Positions 1 to 4,549 of a DNA stretch of 5,174 nt are shown one piece after another. The position numbers and the translations under genes are program-made. Positions within the stretch are counted from its first letter, which is position 1; each line of letters begins with the position of its first letter. The stretch spans positions 1 through 5,174 of the forward strand of contig JAJRTI010000732.1 in assembly GCA_024278415.1 (NCBI GenBank), given 5' to 3'. Source of the stretch: Planctomycetota bacterium. GTDB lineage: Bacteria; Planctomycetota; Brocadiia; JAJRTI01. Below the pieces are notes generated by a model. The model did no database searches and was not told where the DNA came from. It worked only from the letters and a program-made list of their open reading frames with translations.

Positions 1-40
1 CAGTAAGCAGTAAGCAGTAAGCAGTAAGCAGTAAGCAGTA
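1..40. repeat. Heptamer tandem repeat (CAGTAAG)n
   Basis: Five perfect copies of the 7-base unit CAGTAAG plus a partial sixth copy (CAGTA) run from the first base of the window, so the array probably continues to the left. The unit contains TAA and is closed to translation on the plus strand. On the minus strand (CTTACTG) it is open and would read Leu-Thr-Ala-Tyr-Cys-Leu-Leu. The array is AT-richer than its surroundings. No function is evident, and it may be intergenic or the tail of a gene outside the window. Confidence 0.95.
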
Positions 41-170
41 CAATTTGGGGGCACGGGCAGGACCGTCACACACCATGGCGAGACGGCCCAAGTGGAGCTA
101 AACTGGGGATCATACGCAACACCGGGCGCCGTCCCCTCACGTTTTACGCCTTTACCCTTTATCCCCCCGC

Positions 171-803
171 ATGTCCTCCGCCGACCACTATCTTATCGAC
201 CGCATCCGCTCGGGCGACGCGGACGCTTGGCGCAAGTTGGTGGACCGATACCAGGGCCGGCTTGTGCAGTTCGCCAAGCGGCGCCTCCATGACGCGTCCG
301 CGGCAGAGGACGTGGCGCAGGAGACGCTCATCGCCTTCCTCCAGGCACTGCCGCGCTACGACGCGTCGCGGTCGCTCGAGACCTTCCTCTTCGCGATTGC
401 GCACAACAAGCTCATCGACCACTTCCGGCGCGTGGGCCGGCGCAAGGACGTGGAGGCGTTGGTCTCGGAGTCGTTCGCACACACGCTGGCCGACGACGCC
501 ACGCCCGCGCCATCGCCCAGTTCATGGATGATGCGCCAAGAGCACGACCAGCTCGAATACGCCGCGCTCGTGGACGTGCTGCGCGGGTTCGTGCAGCAGT
601 TCATGAACGAGAGCCGCTTCCAAGACCTGAAGGTCGTGGAGCTGATCTTCTGTGCGGGCAAGCGCAACAAGGAAGTGGCCCAGTTGCTCGGGCTCGACGA
701 GAAGGCCGTGGCCGGAGTCAAGTTCCGCGCGCTCAAGAAGATGCAGGACTTGGCCCGGAACGTGGACCCCAACCATACGCTGTTCCCGGGGCTCTGGGGC
801 TGA
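171..803 (+). CDS. ECF-type sigma-70 family RNA polymerase sigma factor
   Basis: A 210-residue sigma factor that would direct RNA polymerase to a specific promoter set. Region 2 spans about residues 18-90. It includes the acidic helix with SAAEDVAQETLIAFLQAL (43-60), which in this family contacts the beta' clamp, and the -10 recognition part ending in AHNKLIDHFRR (77-87). A linker rich in Ala, Pro and Ser follows (about 95-125). Region 4 with its helix-turn-helix for the -35 element is at about 152-195 (KEVAQLLGLDEKAVAGVKFRAL at its core). Regions 1 and 3 are absent and the length is normal for the ECF group. The ATG at 171 is chosen because it gives a complete region 2 and no in-frame start lies just upstream. 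No Shine-Dalgarno sequence precedes it; the leader is a pyrimidine run. The zinc-finger gene starts 3 bases after the stop, so the two are almost certainly co-transcribed. I cannot tell which ECF subgroup it belongs to. Confidence 0.93.
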   Translation: MSSADHYLIDRIRSGDADAWRKLVDRYQGRLVQFAKRRLHDASAAEDVAQETLIAFLQALPRYDASRSLETFLFAIAHNKLIDHFRRVGRRKDVEALVSESFAHTLADDATPAPSPSSWMMRQEHDQLEYAALVDVLRGFVQQFMNESRFQDLKVVELIFCAGKRNKEVAQLLGLDEKAVAGVKFRALKKMQDLARNVDPNHTLFPGLWG

Positions 804-806
804 CCT

Positions 807-1070
807 ATGGAAGACGATGCGAACATCTTTGCGCGCATCTGGCGGGAGGAGCGCCTGAGTTGCCTCAGCCGTTCCACGCTCGGGGGCTATCTGCTCGGCA
901 CGCTTTCGGCCGAGGTGAAGGATTATGTCGAGTTCCACCTCGACGTGCTCGGATGCCCCTATTGCCGGTCCAACCTCGACGACCTGCGCGAGGAGTCCGA
1001 AGCCGCGCAGACGCAGGCCGAGCGCAAGGTGCGGCTGTTCGAGTCGAGCGTGGGGTACTTGGGGGGGTAG
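807..1070 (+). CDS. Small ZAS-like zinc-finger protein, putative soluble anti-sigma factor
   Basis: An 87-residue protein whose core resembles the zinc-binding anti-sigma (ZAS) domain: Leu/Ser-rich helix, YLLGTLS (28-34), then an amphipathic helix leading to H44-x5-C50-x2-C53 and SNLDDL. C19 lies 25 residues before H44, so C19, H44, C50 and C53 could form the four-ligand zinc site seen in ZAS proteins such as RsrA. The usual spacing is H-x3-C-x2-C; here it is H-x5-C-x2-C. After the finger there is only a charged tail of about 25 residues (EEESEAAQ type) that may form a helix. There is no membrane segment and no periplasmic domain, so it should be cytosolic. It starts 3 bases after the sigma gene stop, with GGGG at 796-799 as a weak ribosome site, which suggests translational coupling and near-stoichiometric synthesis. 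The anti-sigma role is inferred from domain likeness and position; a co-activator role is possible. Confidence 0.72.
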   Translation: MEDDANIFARIWREERLSCLSRSTLGGYLLGTLSAEVKDYVEFHLDVLGCPYCRSNLDDLREESEAAQTQAERKVRLFESSVGYLGG

Positions 1071-1120
1071 CAGCCAGGGCGCCGGCAGAGGAGCGGAACG
1101 CCTTCGCCGTCCGTCGGCGC

Positions 1121-1205
1121 GGTAGCCGCATTCGCCAGCATGCGGACGTTCTGTGAGCCACTCCTCGGTTGGCCCGCATGCTGGCGCATGCGGCTACCAG
1201 AACGT
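1121..1205. repeat. Inverted pair of REP-like hairpin units, circularly permuted
   Basis: Arm A at 1121-1145 is the reverse complement of 1174-1198 over 25 bases with one mismatch (T at 1131 against C at 1187 gives the only unpaired position). Arm B, ACGTTCTG at 1146-1153, is complemented by CAGAACGT at 1198-1205. The order is A-B-loop-A'-B', not the A-B-B'-A' of a simple stem, so the two copies are permuted versions of one ~32-base unit. The right copy also folds on itself: CCGCATGC-TGGC-GCATGCGG (1174-1193) is a perfect 8-bp stem with a 4-base loop. The left copy does so with one mismatch. The pair sits about 50 bases after the zinc-finger gene and could end its transcript, but no T-run follows. 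Confidence 0.85.
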
Positions 1206-1284
1206 GTGAGGCGAAGCATCGCTATCCTCCCGCGATCCATCTTGCCATACTTGTAGAAAACGGAGGGGCAACCCCCAGCGAGCC

Positions 1285-1288
1285 GGAG
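1285..1288 (+). promoter_or_regulatory. Ribosome binding site of the cysteine-rich gene
   Basis: GGAG lies 6 bases before the ATG at 1295. It favours this start over the in-frame ATG at 1169, which lies inside the REP-like pair and would add 42 residues partly encoded by that repeat. Confidence 0.65.
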
Positions 1289-1294
1289 CCGTCC

Positions 1295-1552
1295 ATGCCA
1301 TTCTGCATCAACTGCGACAACCGCCACGGCTGCAAAAACGGCCTGCCCGAATGCCTGCGCCACAACCGCGAGCCGGGCGAAGAGCGGCTCCGGGGGCGCG
1401 AGTTCATGAAGCGCCGGGGCTGGACCGCGCGATGCGCCAAGTGCAAAGACTTCGGGGTCTGCTACGGGCCAGGGGAGTACGAAGCCGCACTGGAGGCCCA
1501 CAGGGTCACCGCAGCCCGAACCGCGACGCGTCGCTCGCCCGTGCGGACTTGA
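1295..1552 (+). CDS. Small cysteine-rich protein with two C-x2-C-x5-C motifs, function unknown
   Basis: I do not recognise this 85-residue protein. It has seven cysteines: C4, C7, C13 and C20 in the first half and C47, C50 and C56 in the second. The pattern C-x2-C-x5-C occurs twice with equal spacing (4-13, CINCDNRHGC; 47-56, CAKCKDFGVC), which suggests an internal duplication or a paired metal site. H11, H23 and H69 could supply further ligands. Zinc or an iron-sulphur cluster are both possible. The middle (21-46) is basic and charged. There is no signal peptide or membrane helix, so it is probably cytosolic. The last ~15 residues are Arg/Thr/Ala-rich and low in complexity, and their codons lie in the overlap with the convergent hydrolase gene; the true functional part may end near residue 70. 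The start at 1295 is supported by GGAG at 1285-1288. A role linked to the upstream sigma pair cannot be shown. Confidence 0.68.
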   Translation: MPFCINCDNRHGCKNGLPECLRHNREPGEERLRGREFMKRRGWTARCAKCKDFGVCYGPGEYEAALEAHRVTAARTATRRSPVRT

Positions 1553-3776
1553 TGGCTTCGCCGAAGCCGGCCGGTTCACCCTTGAGCCAGAGGGTGGCCT
1601 CCTGGCCTTTGGCGAGGTCGGCCACCCAGAGGTCGCCCTCGCGGCGCAGCGCTGCGCCTGATGTCTCTATCGGCGCATCGCCGAAGGGGTTGCGCAGCCG
1701 CAGTTGCCGCGGCGCGCCGGCGACGATCTTGACCCACGCCACGCGGCTGTCGCGCCAGACGCCGGACACGCGGAACGCACCCTCGGTGACCAAGTCCCGG
1801 AACGCCGCGTCGCGCCAGTGCCCCGGCATGGCCGGGAACACCCGCACCACGTCGCGCCAGCCTTGCACGAGCATGTCGCTGATGCCTGCGTTGGCGCCGC
1901 AGTTGGCTTCCATGGTGAATTGCAGGCTTGCGCCGGCAAAGCGCGTGTGGCCGGTGCAGCGCATGTCGCGGTTGAAGTGCAGCCAATTGGGGCCGAGCCA
2001 ATATTCGATGAGTTGGTGGATGCAATCGTAGGCAAACTCGGCCCGGCCGACGGCCGCACCAAAACTCGCCATCTGCGCGTACGTGTGCCCCGCCCACTCG
2101 TACTGGCCAAGCGAAAAGAAGTGCTGGAGGCTCGCGTTGATGATCGCCCGGGCCTCGGCGCCATCGTCGATGGTGATGTCCATGGCCGGGTGAATGGGCA
2201 TGAGGTGCGAGGGGTGGCGGTGCGACTCGTCCAGCGGCTTGCCCGGCCAGAGGCACAGCACCTTGCCTTCGGCCAACGGGTAGGGCAGCATCTTGTCGTG
2301 CACTTGGAGCGCGGACGCGCTCAACTCGTCGCGGCCCAGCGCGTGCTCCATCGCCACGATCCAATCGCAGCAGCGGCGGATGAGCGCGATGTCGATGGTC
2401 GGATCCTTGCACCACGAGCCGGGCGCGTTCGACGCGTACTCAGGCGAATTGGAGAGGGGGATGTGCAGCCGGCCATCGGCCTCCTCCTTGAGGTTGGCGC
2501 GGTAGAACCTGAAGACCTCGGCCACGATGGGGTAGCCGGTGTCCGCGAGCCACGCCATGTCCATGCTGTGCCGCCACCGCAGCCACACCATCCACGAGAG
2601 CCATCCCGCGTGGCTCCAGCCAAAACGGCACGCATGCCAGTTGCCAGGGATGTGAATGAGCTTGGGGAGGAAGCTGGCGGGCCAGAACGCGCCCTCTGTG
2701 CCGAAGAACCTCCGCGTGAACTTGCGAGCGTAATCGAGGGAGTCTTTCATGAAGTCGCACCAACTGTCGATCAAGTCGATGTGGCCCGATGCCAGCGCCG
2801 GCCAGAACTGCTCCTGCACGTTCATATCTGCGTGGTAGTCCCCGCGCCAAGGAGGCATCACTCCGTCCATGGCCCACAGGCCCTGCAAGCCCGGCGGCAT
2901 GGAGCCTCGCCGCGACGAAGACGCCAGCAAGTAGAGCCCGAAGTACCAGAGGAACTCCACGCGCTCCTCGGGCAGGTAGACCGCGCTCGTGGCCCAAAAC
3001 GCGTCCCACGCGGCCACGTGCTCGTCCCGCAGTGCGTCGAAGCCTTCGGCCTGCGCCGCGGCGAGCGTGGCCTCGGCTTTGGCGAGTGCGGCCGCGTTGC
3101 TGTCCGCGCTCTCGATCGCGAGGAAGAAGTCGGGCCCGGTCGCATTCCACGCGAGCGCGTAGGACGGCCCCTCGGGGATGCTTTGCGCGAGCGTGCGTCG
3201 GTCGCCGTCTTGGGCTAGCAGGGGCTTGGGGTGGTTGAGCTTGGCGAGGTCTTCGTTCATCTCGACCAGGGGCGCGACGCGGAGCTGGGCCGTGGCCGGC
3301 GCATCGGTCACGCGGACGCACAGGACGTTGCGATTGCGATGCACGAAGCTCTGCACTTTGTGCGCGGCGTTGGCCGTGCGGATGGAGCCCTCGACCATGG
3401 CTGGGCCGATGGCCAGGCCGCACTCGTAGTCTTGCGCGTCGCCGATGTCGAGTTCCGCGCGGCCAATGCTGATCTTGGTCGGGCCGATGGGGTTCTTCTC
3501 GCGCGTATCGAAGACCTTGTCGATGTCGTCGTAGCGCTGTTCAGCGACCATGCGCTGGAGCGCTTCGTAGTTCGCGTCGGGATGGTCGAGGTAGTCGTCG
3601 TTGCTGCGCAAGTCCCAGAGGTCGGCCTTGTCGAGCGTGAACGCGAGCGGCGCTCCGCCGCCCCAGAACATGGCGCCGATCTCACCGTTGCCGAGTGGGA
3701 AGCCGAGGGCCCATTCTGTGGGCGCTTTGTGGTGGACGATGCGGTGGTCGTGCGCGGCGGTGGGGCGTGCGGGCAT
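1506..3776 (-). CDS. GH95-like glycoside hydrolase (alpha-L-fucosidase-type fold)
   Basis: A 756-residue protein resembling glycoside hydrolase family 95, whose known members remove alpha-L-fucose or alpha-L-galactose by inversion. The N-terminal beta domain carries EWALGFPLGNGEIGAMFWGG (21-40), the family's 'P-x-GNG-x-GAM' motif, followed by LDKADLWD. The (alpha/alpha)6 barrel carries PGLQGLWAMDG (295-305), PPWRGDYHADMNVQEQFW (308-325), NSPEYASN (443-450), ESHRHPSHLMPIHP (517-530) and TMEANCGANAGISDMLVQ (621-638). A C-terminal beta domain follows (about 655-735). E446 in the SPE motif is the expected general acid (E566 in Bifidobacterium AfcA). The water-activating positions differ: D317 and N319 replace the usual Asn pair, and E623 replaces the usual Asp of DGNFG, so substrate or mechanism may differ. 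There is no signal peptide; action in the cytoplasm on imported oligosaccharides is likely. An upstream in-frame start (3833) would add 19 residues but lacks a ribosome site. The stop overlaps the convergent cysteine-rich gene by 47 bases. Family call firm, substrate unknown. Confidence 0.88.
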   Translation of the reverse strand: MPARPTAAHDHRIVHHKAPTEWALGFPLGNGEIGAMFWGGGAPLAFTLDKADLWDLRSNDDYLDHPDANYEALQRMVAEQRYDDIDKVFDTREKNPIGPTKISIGRAELDIGDAQDYECGLAIGPAMVEGSIRTANAAHKVQSFVHRNRNVLCVRVTDAPATAQLRVAPLVEMNEDLAKLNHPKPLLAQDGDRRTLAQSIPEGPSYALAWNATGPDFFLAIESADSNAAALAKAEATLAAAQAEGFDALRDEHVAAWDAFWATSAVYLPEERVEFLWYFGLYLLASSSRRGSMPPGLQGLWAMDGVMPPWRGDYHADMNVQEQFWPALASGHIDLIDSWCDFMKDSLDYARKFTRRFFGTEGAFWPASFLPKLIHIPGNWHACRFGWSHAGWLSWMVWLRWRHSMDMAWLADTGYPIVAEVFRFYRANLKEEADGRLHIPLSNSPEYASNAPGSWCKDPTIDIALIRRCCDWIVAMEHALGRDELSASALQVHDKMLPYPLAEGKVLCLWPGKPLDESHRHPSHLMPIHPAMDITIDDGAEARAIINASLQHFFSLGQYEWAGHTYAQMASFGAAVGRAEFAYDCIHQLIEYWLGPNWLHFNRDMRCTGHTRFAGASLQFTMEANCGANAGISDMLVQGWRDVVRVFPAMPGHWRDAAFRDLVTEGAFRVSGVWRDSRVAWVKIVAGAPRQLRLRNPFGDAPIETSGAALRREGDLWVADLAKGQEATLWLKGEPAGFGEAIKSARASDASRFGLR

Positions 3777-3784
3777 GGGGTTTT

Positions 3785-3788
3785 CCTC
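3785..3788 (-). promoter_or_regulatory. Ribosome binding site of the GH95-like gene
   Basis: Read on the minus strand, GAGG lies 8 bases before the ATG at 3776 (GAGG-AAAACCCC-ATG). This selects 3776 over the longer in-frame start at 3833. The protein also becomes family-like within the first 25 residues after this start. Confidence 0.65.
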
Positions 3789-3859
3789 GGTGCAAGGCGC
3801 TTGTGAAGCTCGCGTGTGAGCAGGCCGCGGCACGTGCGGGACTCGTGGCCAAGCCTGAG

Positions 3860-4420
3860 AGCCACTTGCAAAACCCCAGTTGTCCTACCTGTGCTGTGGC
3901 GCCGCGAGCCGGCGACGTCGCGTTTGTAGTAGGCCCGTGAGGGCCTTCCGCTCGGGTGGCGCATCGCCATGGGCGCAGCGGGCGCCCTGACGGTCGCCAC
4001 TACAAGCGGAGCGCTCCCGCGCTCCGCGTTTGTAGTAGGCCCGTGAGGGCCTTCCGCTCGGGTGGCGCATCGCCATGGGCGCAGCGGGCGCCCTGACGGT
4101 CGCCACTACAAGCGGGGCGCTCCCGCGCTCCGCGTTTGTAGTAGGCCCGTGAGGGCCTTCCGCTCGGGTGGCGCATCGCCATGGGCGCAGCGGGCGCCCT
4201 GACGGTCGCCACTACAAGCGGGGCGCTCCGCGTTTGTAGTAGGCCCGTGAGGGCCTTCCGCTCGGGTGGCGCATCGCCATGGGCGCAGCGGGCGCCCTGA
4301 CGGTCGCCACTACAAGCGGAGCGCTCCCGCGCTCGCATCTCGGCGGCGCCGCGTTCGACACCTCCGCCATGCAGGATGTTAGGCGCGAGGCCTCGGCCTA
4401 TTGGGGTTTTGCAAGTCGCT
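3860..4420. repeat. 19-bp inverted repeat flanking the palindromic array (possible MITE-like element)
   Basis: AGCCACTTGCAAAACCCCA (3860-3878) is the reverse complement of TGGGGTTTTGCAAGTCGCT (4402-4420) with a single mismatch (C at 3863 against C at 4417). The ends enclose 561 bases that contain the entire four-copy array. The six bases just outside are CCTGAG (3854-3859) and CCAGAG (4421-4426), which match at five of six positions and could be a worn target duplication. A direct 10-base match TGTGGCGCCG also occurs at 3895-3904 and 4428-4437. No transposase lies between the ends. It may be a non-autonomous element, or two inverted copies of some longer genomic repeat. Confidence 0.6.
3920..4334. 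repeat. Four-copy tandem array of a ~106-bp imperfect palindrome
   Basis: Copies lie at 3920-4025 (106 bp), 4026-4131 (106), 4132-4229 (98) and 4230-4334 (105). The first 90 bases, from GCGTTTGTAGTAGG to CGCCACTACAAGCGG, are identical in all four. Differences are confined to the tail: A or G in CGG(A/G)GCGCTCC, and loss of one 8-base unit (CGCGCTCC, tandem in the others) from copy 3. Each copy is bounded by TTGTAGT and ACTACAA (3924-3930 and 3999-4005 in copy 1). The arms stay similar for about 29 bases, with CCGT(G/C)AGGGC and CCGCT in both. Smaller hairpins lie inside: GGCCC-GTGA-GGGCC and TGGCG-CAT-CGCCA. The ends also give the near-palindrome GGAGCGCTCC. The copies abut without spacers. 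The unit is not a multiple of 3, so the copies cannot be repeats within one protein. Confidence 0.97.
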
Positions 4421-4519
4421 CCAGAGTTGTGGCGCCGGAGCAGCAACCCGGGCTGCCACCTCAGGCGCACGCAGGGCGGACAATAGGGGAGTGCGAGGCC
4501 ACGTGGGAGAAGAGCGACA

Positions 4520-4536
4520 ACGCGGGCCAACCGCGT
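4520..4536 (-). terminator. Weak hairpin after the discoidin-domain gene
   Basis: ACGCGG (4520-4525) pairs with CCGCGT (4531-4536) around a 5-base loop, starting 14 bases beyond the stop codon of the minus-strand gene. On the minus strand it is followed by TGTCGCTCTTCTCC, which is only mildly T-rich. It may be a poor intrinsic terminator, or chance in such GC-rich DNA. Confidence 0.3.
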
Positions 4537-4549
4537 GAAGGGGCCGCGG

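Larger units (their letters stand above)
3777..4549. other. Gene-free, repeat-rich intergenic stretch
   Basis: 773 bases between two minus-strand genes. It holds the 5' leader of the GH95-like gene (3777-3859), a 19-bp inverted repeat flank (3860-3878), a short spacer, the four-copy palindromic array (3920-4334), a second spacer, the other flank (4402-4420) and a weak hairpin near 4520-4536. Several long open frames cross it, but they owe their length to the GC-rich repeat and resemble no protein family I know. I could not pick out a convincing -35/-10 promoter for the GH95-like gene. Confidence 0.8.

Noticed and set aside
41..170. Promoter for the sigma operon
   Set aside because: I looked for sigma-70 and ECF-style (AAC…CGTC-like) boxes. 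Only scattered partial matches with poor spacing are present, so no site is called.
524..1156. Plus-strand 210-codon open frame overlapping the sigma and zinc-finger genes
   Set aside because: It is a shadow in another frame, composed mostly of Arg, Ala and Gly. The two genes it overlaps have clear domains and tight spacing.
1169..1294. Longer N-terminus for the cysteine-rich protein
   Set aside because: The upstream ATG lies within the REP-like pair and the extra 42 residues have no domain character. The ATG at 1295 has GGAG at a good distance.
1704..3218. Plus-strand 504-codon open frame
   Set aside because: It is antisense to the GH95-like gene, is rich in Arg/Val/His and lacks any domain. 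The minus-strand frame carries several family motifs in order.
3777..3833. 19-residue N-terminal extension of the GH95-like protein
   Set aside because: The extension (MPRPAHTRASQAPC…) is not hydrophobic enough for a signal peptide and its start has no ribosome site. The internal ATG at 3776 has GAGG 8 bases upstream.
3308..4000. Minus-strand 230-codon open frame running through the start of the GH95-like gene
   Set aside because: It is out of frame with the clearly recognisable hydrolase and consists of low-complexity Arg/Thr/Ser/Ala sequence typical of shadow frames in GC-rich DNA.
3920..4334. CRISPR array
   Set aside because: The repeats abut each other without unique spacers, the unit is too long, and no cas gene is present.
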